A DNA stretch of 64,000 nt from Polyangiaceae bacterium (GCA_019637295.1 JAHBVX010000017.1:1-64000), one strand, 5' to 3'. Positions 1 through 9,693 are shown, numbered from the stretch's first letter. Notes: generated by a model not told the origin, from the letters alone. Made by a program: numbers and translations.

Positions 1-107
1 CCGCCGGTGCCGCCGCCGCCCGGGGACGGGCTCGCGCCGTCGTCGCCCCCACACGCTGACAACGTCAGCGCCATCAAAGATACGAGTACCGTGTTTCCAA
101 GCTTCAT
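1..107 (-). CDS. Lipoprotein of unknown function, N-terminal part only
   Basis: Only the first 35 codons lie in the window; the rest is beyond position 1. The protein opens with a basic-hydrophobic signal sequence ending in a lipobox (LSAC, then Gly-Gly-Asp-Asp), so it should be exported and lipidated. An acidic stretch and then a Gly-rich stretch follow, as in other lipoproteins of this window. AAGGAG lies 6 nt before the ATG at 107, which decides against the in-frame ATG at 113 that directly abuts the Shine-Dalgarno. The mature domain is unseen, so no function can be given. It diverges from the MCE gene across about 290 bp in which I see no convincing gene. Confidence 0.75.
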   Translation of the reverse strand, partial: MKLGNTVLVSLMALTLSACGGDDGASPSPGGGGTG

Positions 108-400
108 GACCATCTCCTTCAAGTTGGAAATGCAAGAAGAGCCGCCGCCTCTCCCTATGAGGCGATGATCCCGAGCAAGTCTGGCCGGACGCAGGGCTAC
201 GGCTGCTCCGTTGACGCGGCAAGGCAATTCCTTACTGCGTTATGCAGTGAGGCTGCCGGCCTCCGCGCTGGACCCGCCCGAGCGCAAACCACCGCAACTG
301 CCTGTTCTTGGCCGCGAATCGTCGGTTCCGCGGCTGCAAGGCCAGCAGCGCGGGCGCTGGCCAAGCCACGGGGTCGAGACTAGGCTAGGGGGCGGCGCTG

Positions 401-1546
401 ATGGCAACCAAGAGGGACGTCAAAGTTGGAGCGTTCGTGCTCATCGGCTTGCTCGTCATCGGGGCGGTGGTGTTCCTGATCGGCGAGGAGCGCTCCCTGT
501 TCAAGGCCAAGGACGACTACGTCGCCGTCTTCAACGAGGTCCAGGGGCTGAAGCCCGGCTCGCCGGTGCGCATGGGCGGGGTGGACGTCGGCACCGTCAC
601 GCGCGTGGGCTACGCGGACGAGGCGACGGATCTCCGCCTGCACGTGACCATCAGCGTGGTCCGCTCCGAGGCCAGGCGGATTCGGGAGGACAGCGTCGTC
701 AGCATCGCGGGTAAGGGCCTGCTCGGGGACAAGATGCTGGTCGTGACGGTGGGCACCCCCGACAAGCAGGCCATCCCCGCCGGCGGCAAGATACCCTCCG
801 CCGAATCCGGCGATCTCGAGGCTACGCTGGGCAAGCTCGCGGGCATCGGAGAGAAGGCCGAGAGGGTGGTCACCAACCTCGAGCGCACGACGCGCGCGCT
901 GTCGGACGACAAGTTCACGGACGATCTCAAGGGCACCGTGGCGTCGCTCAACGGCATCCTCAAGGCGGTGGACAAGGGGGAGGGTTACGCCTCGCGCTTG
1001 CTGCACGACCCAGTCGAGGCAGACAAAGTCAGCCGCGCGCTCACGAACCTGGAGAGGTCGAGCGCGGAGCTCAACCGCACGCTCTCGAACGTCAACAGCG
1101 TGGTCCGGCGAGTCCAGACCGGCCCGGGCCTGGCGCACGAGGTCCTGTACGGGCCGGAGTCGGCCAAGTCGGTGGCGCAGTTCGGCAGCGCCGCGGAGGA
1201 GGTCGCCACCACCCTCAAGGGCATCCGTGAGGGCAATGGCATCGCTCGGAGCGTGATCTATGGCGACGACAACTCGCAGCAGGTCATGGCCAACTTCAAC
1301 GCCATGAGCGGGGACCTACGCAAGATCGTGGCCGATCTGCGCGCAGGCAAGGGCACCGTCGGCGCGCTCTTGGTGGACCCCTCGGTGTACGAGGACCTGA
1401 AGATGGTGCTCGGCAACGTGGAGCGGAACAAGACCCTGCGCGCGCTCGTCCGCTACTCGATCAAGCAGGACGAGAAGGCACCCAAGGTCGAGGTCACGGA
1501 TCCGGGCCCGGCGGGGCCCCCCAGCGCCGAGGCGCCGGCGCCCTGA
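401..1546 (+). CDS. MCE/MlaD family lipid-transport substrate-binding protein
   Basis: This 381-residue protein has a short cytoplasmic N-terminus, one membrane helix (about residues 12-28) and an MCE domain (about 35-120, with a PGSPVRMGGVDVG segment). MlaD-type proteins form ring-shaped periplasmic carriers that move phospholipids between the membranes of Gram-negative cells. The long C-terminal part carries about four diverged repeats of a G-x-G-hydrophobic-DP motif (for example GKGTVGALLVDP), ending in a Pro-rich tail. No mlaE (permease) or mlaF (ATPase) is next to it here, so the transporter partners must be elsewhere or upstream of the window. The ATG at 401 follows a run of G residues that can serve as a weak ribosome binding site. 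The family assignment is firm; the transported lipid is unknown. Confidence 0.85.
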   Translation: MATKRDVKVGAFVLIGLLVIGAVVFLIGEERSLFKAKDDYVAVFNEVQGLKPGSPVRMGGVDVGTVTRVGYADEATDLRLHVTISVVRSEARRIREDSVVSIAGKGLLGDKMLVVTVGTPDKQAIPAGGKIPSAESGDLEATLGKLAGIGEKAERVVTNLERTTRALSDDKFTDDLKGTVASLNGILKAVDKGEGYASRLLHDPVEADKVSRALTNLERSSAELNRTLSNVNSVVRRVQTGPGLAHEVLYGPESAKSVAQFGSAAEEVATTLKGIREGNGIARSVIYGDDNSQQVMANFNAMSGDLRKIVADLRAGKGTVGALLVDPSVYEDLKMVLGNVERNKTLRALVRYSIKQDEKAPKVEVTDPGPAGPPSAEAPAP

Positions 1547-1608
1547 CGCGCCAGCTGCCGGGAAATCCCGTGGCTTGGAGGGTGTCTGCCTTTTCGGGCA
1601 CCTCGTTC

Positions 1609-1614
1609 TATACT
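1609..1614 (+). promoter_or_regulatory. Candidate -10 box for a leaderless S41 protease transcript
   Basis: TATACT stands 8 nt before the ATG at 1623 (5 nt before an in-frame GTG at 1620). There is no Shine-Dalgarno, so transcription would begin at or very near the start codon. No good -35 is visible at 17 nt. This is inferred from spacing only. Confidence 0.45.
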
Positions 1615-1622
1615 CCCGCGTG

Positions 1623-4600
1623 ATGAGAATCCTCGAGCGCCTCGGACGTGCCGTGGTGGTGCTGGGCGCGATGGCGCTGGCGTCGTACTTCGCGTTGACC
1701 TTCGGCACCGGTGGCCTGTGGCGGGGACTCGAAGCCGCCCACGCGGTCACCGCGGGCAGCGGCGCCAAGGCTCCGTACGATCTGACGCAGCTGCAAGCCG
1801 TGAACGAGACGCTCAAGACGGTGCGAGACAAGTACGTCGAGCCGTCGCGCATCCGGCCGCAGCAGATGTTCCTGAGCGCGCTCAATCAGGTCCAGCGCGA
1901 GGTGGCGCAGGTCATCATCCTGCACCAGGAGAAGTCGCCCACGGTCAAGGTGCGGGTCGAGACGGAGGAGCGCTCCTTCCGCGTGGACAACGTGCAGGGG
2001 CCGTGGGACGTGGCGGCGCGCTTGCGCGAGGTGTTCGTGTTCCTGCAGCAGAACCTGAAGGACACCGAGGTCGATTTGCGCGACGTGGAGTACGCCGCGT
2101 GCAACGGCATCCTGCGCACCCTCGATCCGCACAGCATCTTCCTCTCTCCCGAGGCGTATCGGGAGATGAACATGTCCACCTCGGGGCACTTTGGCGGGCT
2201 GGGCATCGTGATCTCGATCCGCGATCAGATGCTGACCATCATGCGCCCGATGCCGGACACGCCGGCGGGGCGCGCCAACCTCAAGCGCCTCGATCGCATC
2301 ACCAAGATCAACAACGAGTCTACCTTGAACATGCCGCTCGACGACGCCGTCAAGCGCCTCCGCGGCAAGCCCGGGAGCAAGGTGACCATCTGGGTGCACC
2401 GCGAAGGAGCGGACGGCTGGCAGGGTTCGCGGCCCTTCGAGCTCACCCGCGAGGAGATCCGCATCCGGAGCATCGACTCCCGGCCGCTCGGTCCCGGCGT
2501 GGGCTACGTCCGCATCAAGCAGTTCCAGCAGAGCACGGACGACGAGCTCGACGCTGCGCTCTCGGAGCTCTCGAAGACCGATCGCCTCAAGGGGTTGGTG
2601 CTCGATCTGCGCAGCAACCCCGGTGGCCTCTTGGACCAGGCCGCCAAGGTCGCGGACCGCTTCCTCGACAGTGGAGTGATCGTGTCCACGGTGGGAGCTT
2701 CCGAGGGGCGCGAAGAGAAGAAGGCCAGTCGCCGTGACACCCAGCCGACGTATCCCATCGTGGTGCTCGTCAACGGCTCGAGCGCGAGCGCTAGCGAGAT
2801 CGTAGCCGGCGCGCTCAAGAACCACGACCGCGCCGTGGTGGTCGGACAGACGACCTTCGGCAAGGGCAGCGTGCAGCTCGTGTTCCCGCGGGTCACCCCC
2901 GACGGCGCCGCGCTCAAGCTGACCATCGCGCAGTACCTCACGCCGGGGGACGTGTCGATCCAGGGAGTCGGTGTGGGGCCCGACATCCAGCTCGACCCCA
3001 TGACGGCGGACCTGCTCGAGATGGACCTGTTCAGCGAAGAGAATCCGTTCAAGGAGCGGGATCTGTCCAAGAGCCTGGGCTCCACCGCCAAGCGCTCGGT
3101 GGATCGACCGTTCTTCAAGCTCCGGTTCAACCTGCCCGAGTCGGAGCGAGCCAAGCTGCGGGATCTGGGCGGGGACGTGGAGGACGAGTTCCACCTCGAC
3201 TTCCCCATCACCTTCGGGCGGGATCTGGTGAGCAAGCTGTCGGCTGGGCGCCGGCCGGATCAGCTGCGCGCTGCCCAGTCCTTCCTGGACCGCACGCAGG
3301 ACGCACAGGTCGCGGCGGTCGCCGCGGACTTGTCGAAGCTCGGGATCGACTGGAGCCCCGCGCCCAAGAGCCAGGGAGACGGCACGCGGGCGAGCGATTT
3401 CGAGGTGACGGTGACCACGGATCGCAAGGACCACCAGGTCACCGCCGGGCAGCCCATGCACCTGTCCGTCTCCGTGAAGAACAACGCCAAGGTCGCCGCT
3501 CACCAGCTGCGTGCCATCACCAAGAGCGACAGCGGCTACTACACCGAGAAGGAGCTGGTCTTCGGTCGCGTCGGGCCCGGGGAGACGAAGACCGCCAAGG
3601 TGCCCCTGGGCTGGTGCGAGATCGAGGGGCGCAAGCCTGGCTCCACCCGGCCCTTGCCCACCGACGCGAAGCGCAGCTGCAAGATCCCGATGGACGCCCT
3701 GGATCGGCAAGACGTGGTCAAGGTGCGCTTCCACAGTGACGGTGGCGAGGCTCCGGCGGAGGCGGAGCTCCGCCCCACCATCAGCAGTCTCCCGCGTCCG
3801 GTGTTCGCGTATGCCTATCAGGTCGTGGACGACCGTCCGGGCAACGGGGACGGACAGCTAGCTCGAGGCGAGGGCGTCACGGTGTATCTCACCGTGAAGA
3901 ACGTCGGCAAGGGGCGCTCCTACGAGACCCAAGCCAACCTGCGCAATCTGACTGGTGATGGCCTCCTGCTCCGCGCCGGGCGCTTCGACATCTCGAACAT
4001 GGCTCCCGGGGACGTGCGTGAAGTCGCCTTCACCTTCGACGTGATGAACGCGCTCACGGAGAGCTTCGCCAAGGTCGAGGTCAGCGTCTCGGATCGGGAT
4101 CTTCGCGTCGTCTCCAGCGAGAAGCTGAACCTCCCGGTTACCCGCTCGGGCTTGTTCGTGACCAAGGCCGAGGGCTTGGTCCGCGCGGAGAAGAGCTTGG
4201 GCGTGCGTGGACAGCCCCTCGCCACGGTACCCGTCGTGGGCCAGGTCGAGAAGGGCACCGTGCTCGAGCGGCTCGGGACCTTCGCGAGCTTCACCAAGGT
4301 GCGGTTGGACGGGACCCGCTTCGGCTGGGTCGAGACCAGCGCGCTCGGAGCAGGCGCTGGTGTCGCGAAGGTCAAGCTCACGCCCGCGCTCACGCGCTCT
4401 CCGCCGGTGCTGCAGGTCGATCCGGCGGCGCTCGCGACGCGTGGGGACAAGGTCCACATCGAGGCCGTCGCGACGGATGGTGACCGCGTGATCGACGCCT
4501 ACGTCTTCGTCGGCTCGCGTAAGGTGTTCTACCAGTCGAACCGGAAGGGGGCGGATCCGAAGAAGATGCGCGTCTCCTTCGACGCGCCGCTGTTGCCTGG

Positions 4601-4757
4601 CACGAACGTGGTCACGGTGGTCGCGCGCGAGAGTGAAGACACCGCCACCCGCCACACCATGGTCATTCGGCGGGACGGACCGAACGGCGAGGCGTTGCCC
4701 ACGCCCAAGGGCGAGGAGTTCGGCGCGGATTGGGACTTCGGCGGCGGCGACGAGTGA
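1623..4757 (+). CDS. S41 family C-terminal processing protease with PDZ and long C-terminal extension
   Basis: This is a serine protease of the CtpA/Prc family, 1044 residues. A signal anchor is followed by the N-terminal S41 region, a PDZ domain (about residues 190-285) and the protease core. The core holds the catalytic serine segment NGSSASASEIV near residue 385 and the lysine segment FGKGSVQ near 414, the Ser-Lys dyad of the family. Usual CtpA proteins have 400-480 residues. The extra 500 residues look like beta-rich CARDB-like and SH3-like domains (for example around residues 740-840) and should bind substrate or envelope components. The start was set at the ATG at 1623 because it follows a -10-like box; an upstream in-frame ATG at 1575 would put unrelated residues before the signal anchor. 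The target is unknown. Confidence 0.88.
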   Translation: MRILERLGRAVVVLGAMALASYFALTFGTGGLWRGLEAAHAVTAGSGAKAPYDLTQLQAVNETLKTVRDKYVEPSRIRPQQMFLSALNQVQREVAQVIILHQEKSPTVKVRVETEERSFRVDNVQGPWDVAARLREVFVFLQQNLKDTEVDLRDVEYAACNGILRTLDPHSIFLSPEAYREMNMSTSGHFGGLGIVISIRDQMLTIMRPMPDTPAGRANLKRLDRITKINNESTLNMPLDDAVKRLRGKPGSKVTIWVHREGADGWQGSRPFELTREEIRIRSIDSRPLGPGVGYVRIKQFQQSTDDELDAALSELSKTDRLKGLVLDLRSNPGGLLDQAAKVADRFLDSGVIVSTVGASEGREEKKASRRDTQPTYPIVVLVNGSSASASEIVAGALKNHDRAVVVGQTTFGKGSVQLVFPRVTPDGAALKLTIAQYLTPGDVSIQGVGVGPDIQLDPMTADLLEMDLFSEENPFKERDLSKSLGSTAKRSVDRPFFKLRFNLPESERAKLRDLGGDVEDEFHLDFPITFGRDLVSKLSAGRRPDQLRAAQSFLDRTQDAQVAAVAADLSKLGIDWSPAPKSQGDGTRASDFEVTVTTDRKDHQVTAGQPMHLSVSVKNNAKVAAHQLRAITKSDSGYYTEKELVFGRVGPGETKTAKVPLGWCEIEGRKPGSTRPLPTDAKRSCKIPMDALDRQDVVKVRFHSDGGEAPAEAELRPTISSLPRPVFAYAYQVVDDRPGNGDGQLARGEGVTVYLTVKNVGKGRSYETQANLRNLTGDGLLLRAGRFDISNMAPGDVREVAFTFDVMNALTESFAKVEVSVSDRDLRVVSSEKLNLPVTRSGLFVTKAEGLVRAEKSLGVRGQPLATVPVVGQVEKGTVLERLGTFASFTKVRLDGTRFGWVETSALGAGAGVAKVKLTPALTRSPPVLQVDPAALATRGDKVHIEAVATDGDRVIDAYVFVGSRKVFYQSNRKGADPKKMRVSFDAPLLPGTNVVTVVARESEDTATRHTMVIRRDGPNGEALPTPKGEEFGADWDFGGGDE

Positions 4758-4760
4758 CGC

Positions 4761-5303
4761 TCAGGCTGCCTGCAGCGCGGCGGGCTGTTGCTCGAGGGTC
4801 TCGCGCAGCAGGCGGCGCGCCCGAAACAGTCGGCTCATGACCGTTCCGATGGGCACCTCGAGCAGTTCGGCGGCGTCCTTGTACGAGCGTTCGTCCAGAT
4901 CCACCAGCTTGACCACGGCCTGAAACGACGGCGGGAGCGACGACAACGCTCGCTCCGTGTGGCGCGACAGCGAGGCCAAGACCCGTGCCGGCTCGGTGTG
5001 GGTCCAGGCGCACGGGTCGTGGGTGAGGGAGCCCAAGGCGCGCTTCTCGCGGCGAGCGCGGCGCCGTCCGGTGATGAACACGCTGAACAGCACCTGATTG
5101 AGCCAGGCGCGGAGGTTCGTGCCGGGGGTGTAGCTGCTCTCGAAGCGCAAGGCGCGCTCGACCGTGTCTTGCACGAGATCGCTGGCGTCTGAGGCGTCGA
5201 GGCACAGCTTGAGAGCGCGCGCGCGGAGCGCCGGCAGGTGCTGCAGGAGCTCGTCGCGCAGCCGGGGGGTGGGGGGCACGGGTGACTGGGTCTGGGTGAG
5301 CAC
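4761..5303 (-). CDS. ECF-type RNA polymerase sigma factor
   Basis: This 180-residue protein has both domains of an extracytoplasmic-function sigma factor. The sigma-2 region (DASDLVQDTVERAL, then an arginine-rich stretch) binds the -10 element. The sigma-4 region is a helix-turn-helix (YKDAAELLEVPIGTVMSRL) that binds the -35. The GTG at 5303 gives the normal length; the frame stays open far upstream, but only as the shadow of the nnr gene. No recognisable anti-sigma factor gene adjoins it: its neighbours are the convergent S41 protease and nnr. A regulated-proteolysis link with the protease is possible but not shown. The regulon is unknown. Confidence 0.85.
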   Translation of the reverse strand: MLTQTQSPVPPTPRLRDELLQHLPALRARALKLCLDASDASDLVQDTVERALRFESSYTPGTNLRAWLNQVLFSVFITGRRRARREKRALGSLTHDPCAWTHTEPARVLASLSRHTERALSSLPPSFQAVVKLVDLDERSYKDAAELLEVPIGTVMSRLFRARRLLRETLEQQPAALQAA

Positions 5304-5398
5304 GAGCCCCGACCTTCGCAAGGGACGTGCCACGCCGCCCGGCGCGCGATTACGGCAATTCGTCCCCCAATGCGGGTCCGTCGAGACGCAAGGGCGTG

Positions 5399-6949
5399 TC
5401 AACCTGGCAGCAGCCGCCGCCGCGTTGCCAGGGCGGCAATCGCGTCCGGCAAGCCATCGGCGATCTCCCGCGCCAGCATGCCCCGGTCGCCATGGGCAGC
5501 GGCCCAGGTGTCCCCCGACAGCCCGTGAAGGCAGGTCGCCGCGAGGGCAGCCTCGGCGGGGGCTAGCCCGATACTCAGCGCGGCGACCACTCCGGCGAGG
5601 ACGTCCCCGGAGCCCGCGGTCGCCAGCGCGGGGTTGCCCGTGGAGTTGACACGGGTTCGCCCACCGGGTGTCGCCACGAGGGTGTGCGCGCCCTTGAGCA
5701 AGACCGTGGCGCCGGACTCCTCGGCGGCTCGTTTCACGCTGCCGAAGCGATCCGCCTCGATGCCCTTGGACGTGACTCCCAGCAGTCGCGCGAGCTCTCC
5801 CGCGTGCGGCGTCAGGATGCGCGGGCCCGCCGCTGCTCGAAGCTCCCCGAGCCTGCCCGCGAAGGCCGTCAGCGCGTCCGCGTCGAGCACCACTGGGCAA
5901 GGCGCCCTCAGCCCGATGTGCTGGGCCGTGCGTCGCGCGTCTGCGGTCGTGCCGAGGCCCGGACCGATGACGACGCTCGACGCGCGGGTCAGCGCGACGT
6001 CGAGCGACGCGAGCGGGTCGGCGGCGTCGAGGGTGACGATCATCTCCTCGAGCACGCGCGGCTCGAGCGCACGCGCGCCCTCCGCGTCGCTGACCAAGGT
6101 CACCAGACCCGCGCCCGCTCTCAACGCGCCGCGCGCGGCGAGCAAGGCCGCGCCGCGCGTGCCCGCGCCGCCCACGACCACCAGCACGTGCCCGGCCGAG
6201 TGCTTGTGCAGGGAGGCTGTACGCGGGGTGACCCAGGTGGCGACGTCCTCCCACTCCGGGGCCTCCGCGTCGTAGCCCAGTCTGGCGATCAGCCCGGGCG
6301 CGATGCCGATGTCCACCACGACGAATGGGCCGGCCAACTCCACGCCCGCCGGCGTGAGCAGGCCTGGCTTCGGACAGGCGAAGGTGAGGGTCTCACTGGC
6401 GGGCAGCGCAGCGCCCAGGGGCTGTCCGGTGTTCGCGTCCATCCCGGACGGTAGGTCGAGGGCGACGCGCCGCGCCGGGCCGCGCGAGAGAACGTCCAGC
6501 ACGCGCGCGTGCCGTCCAGCGATGGGGCGGTCGAGGCCGGTACCGAACAGCGCGTCCACGATCACGTCCGCGCGGGATAGCGGCGCCACCTCGTCCGTGA
6601 GGCTGTCGATGAATCCATCGCTCGTGCCGCTCACGACCGCCTGCCCTTGGCCCAGCAGCGCGTGGTAGTTCTCGAGTGCGTCGCCACGCAGCGAGGTCGG
6701 GTCCGCTGCCAAGAACACGGACACTCCCCGGCCCATCAGCAGCAGGTGTCGAGCCAGTACCAAGCCGTCGCCGCCGTTGTTGCCAGGGCCGCACACCACG
6801 ACCACCTTGGCCGTCGGCAGAGCGCGTGAGGCGACGTGCTCGGCTGCCCCGCGTCCGGCGTTCTCCATCAACACGAGCCCCGGTACGCCTTCGGACATCG
6901 CGAGCTGGTCGAGCGCCCGACTCTGCTCCCGCGTCAGCACGGGGATCAC
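5399..6949 (-). CDS. nnr: Bifunctional NAD(P)H-hydrate epimerase / ADP-dependent dehydratase
   Basis: This 516-residue fusion repairs damaged (hydrated) nicotinamide cofactors. The N-terminal YjeF_N part (about 1-220) epimerises R- and S-NAD(P)HX; see MENAGRGAAEH and GPGNNGGDGLVLARHL. The C-terminal ribokinase-like part (about 230-516) dehydrates S-NAD(P)HX using ADP; see GPGLGTT and the catalytic NPALATAGSGDVLAGVV. The length and domain order match bacterial Nnr proteins. Its ATG overlaps the end of acpS by 4 bp, so the two are translationally coupled. acpS-nnr pairs are common in bacteria. Confidence 0.93.
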   Translation of the reverse strand: MIPVLTREQSRALDQLAMSEGVPGLVLMENAGRGAAEHVASRALPTAKVVVVCGPGNNGGDGLVLARHLLLMGRGVSVFLAADPTSLRGDALENYHALLGQGQAVVSGTSDGFIDSLTDEVAPLSRADVIVDALFGTGLDRPIAGRHARVLDVLSRGPARRVALDLPSGMDANTGQPLGAALPASETLTFACPKPGLLTPAGVELAGPFVVVDIGIAPGLIARLGYDAEAPEWEDVATWVTPRTASLHKHSAGHVLVVVGGAGTRGAALLAARGALRAGAGLVTLVSDAEGARALEPRVLEEMIVTLDAADPLASLDVALTRASSVVIGPGLGTTADARRTAQHIGLRAPCPVVLDADALTAFAGRLGELRAAAGPRILTPHAGELARLLGVTSKGIEADRFGSVKRAAEESGATVLLKGAHTLVATPGGRTRVNSTGNPALATAGSGDVLAGVVAALSIGLAPAEAALAATCLHGLSGDTWAAAHGDRGMLAREIADGLPDAIAALATRRRLLPG

Positions 6950-7326
6950 GACGCACCTTCGAGGATGACGACGGCCGCTGCGACGCCGGCGTCGTGCGTA
7001 ATGCTCAGCAAACCGCGAGACACGCCCCGCTCGCGTGCTCGACGCTCAGCCGGGCCAGACCAGGTGAGGCGGGGCGCCCCGTCCGGATCGCGACGAACCT
7101 CGACGTCCTGAAACCACACGTCCCGCGGGGCACCGAGGGCCTTGCTGAACGCCTCCTTGGCCGCGAAGCGACCGGCCAAGGCGACCGCGCGGTCGCCGCG
7201 CAGGTGCGCGAGGTCGGCTCGCTCCGCGGGCGTGAGGATGCGGTCCCAGAGCCTCTCGCCGTGACGCTCGAGCGCGCTGCGCATGCGCTCGATGGACGCG
7301 ACATCGATACCGAGCCCGACGATCAT
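6946..7326 (-). CDS. acpS: Holo-[acyl-carrier-protein] synthase
   Basis: AcpS moves the 4'-phosphopantetheine arm from CoA onto the serine of acyl carrier protein, which activates fatty-acid synthesis. The 126-residue length is typical. Both signatures are present: the N-terminal GLGIDVASIERM with the metal-binding Asp, and the central FAAKEAFSKALG with the catalytic Glu and Lys. The C-terminal SITHDAG also fits. It lies downstream of pdxJ with one MYXO-CTERM gene inserted between, and overlaps nnr by 4 bp. The likely promoter is the TACACT box 10 nt before the ATG. Confidence 0.95.
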   Translation of the reverse strand: MIVGLGIDVASIERMRSALERHGERLWDRILTPAERADLAHLRGDRAVALAGRFAAKEAFSKALGAPRDVWFQDVEVRRDPDGAPRLTWSGPAERRARERGVSRGLLSITHDAGVAAAVVILEGAS

Positions 7327-7336
7327 GGGGGCGTGC

Positions 7337-7342
7337 AGTGTA
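7337..7342 (-). promoter_or_regulatory. Candidate -10 box for leaderless acpS
   Basis: On the minus strand TACACT is followed by 10 nt and then the acpS ATG, with no Shine-Dalgarno between. It fits the recurrent leaderless arrangement in this window. Confidence 0.4.
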
Positions 7343-7362
7343 GGCGTTGGTACCCGCGGGCG

Positions 7363-8796
7363 CTAGCGGCGGCGGCGGCGCAGCGAGGCGCCCAGAATGA
7401 GCAGCCCGAGCCACAGCGCGCCGTGCTCCGACTGCGGTCGAACGCGACAACCGCAGCCCCCGTCGTCGGAGGCGGGCGCGACCGCCGAGCTGCTCGCTCC
7501 ACTGCCACCGGTCCCGGCGCCCGAGTCGATCGGACCGCTCGCGCCGAAGCCCGAGTCCGCCCCCGCGTCGCTGCCGGCATCCGGGGCGGGACCGATGTTC
7601 TGATCGCAGGCATCGCCGATGCCATCCTGATCCACGTCAGCTTGGTCGGCGTTGGCGACCAAGCGGCAGTTGTCGGTGTCGTCGTCCACGCCGTCGTTGT
7701 CGCTGTCCGTGTCCTGGAAGTCCGGGACGCCGTCCTTGTCGGTGTCCACCGGCGGCTCGAGGATGGGGCCGGGGCTCTCGACGGCGTCCGAGATGCCGTC
7801 GCCATCGCTGTCCGTGTCCTTGTAGTCGGGAGTTCCGTCCTCGTCGGTGTCGACCGGGGGCGTATTCGGATCCAGATCGCCCGCTTCGTAGAGATCCAAG
7901 ATGCCGTCACCGTCCGTATCGCCGTCGAGGTAGTCCGGTGTCCCGTCGCCGTCCGTGTCGCCGGTGCCCTCCACCTCGTCTGGGATGGGATCCCGCGCGG
8001 TCGCCATCACCCAGGCCATCACGTTCAGGAACAGCGTCTCGTTCGCGCTGCCGTTGGCCATGAAGGACGAGCCGCAGCCGCTCAGCGAGAACGGCCCCGC
8101 GAAGTGCTCTTCGTCCGCGAAGGACACGGCGCGCGCAGCGCCCGTGTACAGCAGGTTCATGTCGAACAAGAGCGCGTTGTTGCCCTGGCTGTTCTGCGAA
8201 AACGGCAGCGCGCCGGTCTCCACGTTCACGAACGTGCAGTTGAACCCCGTCGAATAGGTCGAACCCACGTTGCCGAAGGGCCCGGCCAGCACCGGGTGAC
8301 TCGCCTGCGCGCCGAGCACGTTCGCCACGTTCTCGCCCGCGCAGGGGCCCTTGTCGGCCATGAAGGTGTACGCGTCGTTCTGAAACGAGACGAAGCCCAC
8401 GCCGCCGAGCGCGTACACGCGGAAGGGCTTGAAGATCTCGCGCGAGACCGGGATCTTCACCGGGTTCAGCAGCAGCACGTCGGCGCCGTCGAGCTTCTTG
8501 GGATCGAAGTCGTCGAAGGGTGGGTTGAACGCGACGTCGTCCGGGATGGTCCCCGCAGGACCGAAGCGCGACGTGTCGGCGAGCAGGGCGCGCCCTCGCT
8601 CGTACCAAATGCCGTCGTGAAAGCTGAAGCTCGCCGTCGGGTCTTGACTGCACTCGAGGCTCAGCGCCTTGGATGGAGCTCGTACCTTGACCGTGCGTGC
8701 GGCTGCCGCGCTCGGCGCCAGCATCGCCAGCGCGACCAGCGCCATCGCTAGCGGATGAACCGATCCCCGCAGCTCCGATCTCCAACGACGTGCCAT
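7363..8796 (-). CDS. MYXO-CTERM surface protein with thrombospondin type 3 repeats
   Basis: This 477-residue protein has a cleavable signal peptide (ending near ...SAAAA), a roughly 230-residue extracellular domain that I do not recognise, and then a block of Asp-rich calcium-binding thrombospondin type 3 repeats (about 275-400, motifs like [12 protein letters not shown]). It ends with a Gly/Ser/Asp linker and a MYXO-CTERM tail: the invariant Cys (GGCGCR), a hydrophobic helix ([12 protein letters not shown]) and a terminal Arg run. MYXO-CTERM tails direct proteins to the cell surface through an intramembrane protease. The CPBP protease at 21278-21979 is a possible but unproven partner. It separates acpS from pdxJ, which are often adjacent. 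The function of the N-terminal domain is unknown. Confidence 0.85.
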   Translation of the reverse strand: MARRWRSELRGSVHPLAMALVALAMLAPSAAAARTVKVRAPSKALSLECSQDPTASFSFHDGIWYERGRALLADTSRFGPAGTIPDDVAFNPPFDDFDPKKLDGADVLLLNPVKIPVSREIFKPFRVYALGGVGFVSFQNDAYTFMADKGPCAGENVANVLGAQASHPVLAGPFGNVGSTYSTGFNCTFVNVETGALPFSQNSQGNNALLFDMNLLYTGAARAVSFADEEHFAGPFSLSGCGSSFMANGSANETLFLNVMAWVMATARDPIPDEVEGTGDTDGDGTPDYLDGDTDGDGILDLYEAGDLDPNTPPVDTDEDGTPDYKDTDSDGDGISDAVESPGPILEPPVDTDKDGVPDFQDTDSDNDGVDDDTDNCRLVANADQADVDQDGIGDACDQNIGPAPDAGSDAGADSGFGASGPIDSGAGTGGSGASSSAVAPASDDGGCGCRVRPQSEHGALWLGLLILGASLRRRRR

Positions 8797-8802
8797 GGCC
8801 GC

Positions 8803-8808
8803 ACGATA
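8803..8808 (-). promoter_or_regulatory. Candidate -10 box for the MYXO-CTERM gene
   Basis: TATCGT on the minus strand stands 6 nt before the ATG at 8796, with no Shine-Dalgarno. This is another start that looks leaderless. Confidence 0.4.
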
Positions 8809-8864
8809 CCGGAACGGGGGCCGCGGGGCACGTCGCGCGAGTCCGCGGCCCGTTTACCCCGGGG

Positions 8865-9593
8865 TCAACGCCTCCGCAGCCCGCGCTCGAGCGCCGCGCG
8901 GAAGCCACCGACGGCGCGCTCGAGCCCCACCAGCGCAGCGTCGGCGATCAGGGCGTGCCCGATGTTGACCTCGGCGACTTCCCGGATCGCGGCTACGGCG
9001 ATCACGTTGTGACGCGTCAGGCCATGTCCGGCGGCGACGTCGAGCCCCAGTGCGGTCGCGTGGCGGGCAGCGGCGCGCAGTCGCTCGAACTCGACGTCGC
9101 GTGGCTCGCCCATCAGGTGACAGTACTCGCCCGTGTGGAGCTCGACTTGCCCCGCGCCGACGGCGTGGCTCGCGTCGACTTGCTTTGGGTCCGGCGCGAT
9201 GAACAGGCTCAGCTCGATACCCACCCGGGCGCACATCCGTGCGATGGGCTCGATGGTGGCGCGCGCCCCGATCACGTCGAGGCCGCCCTCGGTCGTACGC
9301 TCCTCGCGGCGCTCGGGCACCAGCGTGATCACGTCGGGTCGCACGCGCTCGGCGATGGCGCACATCTCGGCGGTCGCCGCCATCTCCAGGTTGAGCCGGG
9401 TGGCGACTGCGGCTCGCAGCCGGTCGACGTCGTCGTCGCGAATGTGCCGGCGGTCCTCCCGAAGATGGCAAGTGATGCCGTCGGCGCCGGCCTGCTCGCA
9501 CAGCTGCGCTGCGAAGACGGGATCCGGGTAGGAAGTCCCTCGTGCATTGCGGAGCGTCGCGATGTGGTCCACGTTGACGTGCAGCCGGATCAT
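8865..9593 (-). CDS. pdxJ: Pyridoxine 5'-phosphate synthase
   Basis: PdxJ condenses 1-deoxyxylulose 5-phosphate with 3-amino-2-oxopropyl phosphate to make pyridoxine 5'-phosphate, the last ring-forming step of the DXP-dependent vitamin B6 pathway. The 242-residue protein shows the family's opening RLHVNVDHIATLRNARG, the phosphate and catalytic residues around LVPERREERTTEGGL, and the late GHGLTRHN and EVNIGHALIADA motifs. The ATG at 9593 is the conserved family start; the open frame further upstream is not coding. A TATGAG box 9 nt before the ATG suggests a leaderless message. Confidence 0.95.
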   Translation of the reverse strand: MIRLHVNVDHIATLRNARGTSYPDPVFAAQLCEQAGADGITCHLREDRRHIRDDDVDRLRAAVATRLNLEMAATAEMCAIAERVRPDVITLVPERREERTTEGGLDVIGARATIEPIARMCARVGIELSLFIAPDPKQVDASHAVGAGQVELHTGEYCHLMGEPRDVEFERLRAAARHATALGLDVAAGHGLTRHNVIAVAAIREVAEVNIGHALIADAALVGLERAVGGFRAALERGLRRR

Positions 9594-9693
9594 CGTGGCG
9601 GCCTCATAGCCCGATGCGGACCGAGGGGCCAGAGCGTTGATGCGCGCCCGTTGCCGGCGGCGGAGCGCCTGTGGTCTAGTCGCTGCCGCGGCC

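Noticed and set aside
165-383. Short plus-strand frame before the MCE gene
   Set aside because: No ribosome binding site or motif; overlapping frames are equally open. A TTGACG at 211-216 lacks a convincing -10.
1608-3734. 708-codon minus-strand frame
   Set aside because: Shadow of the S41 protease gene; Arg/His-rich, with no start signal or motif.
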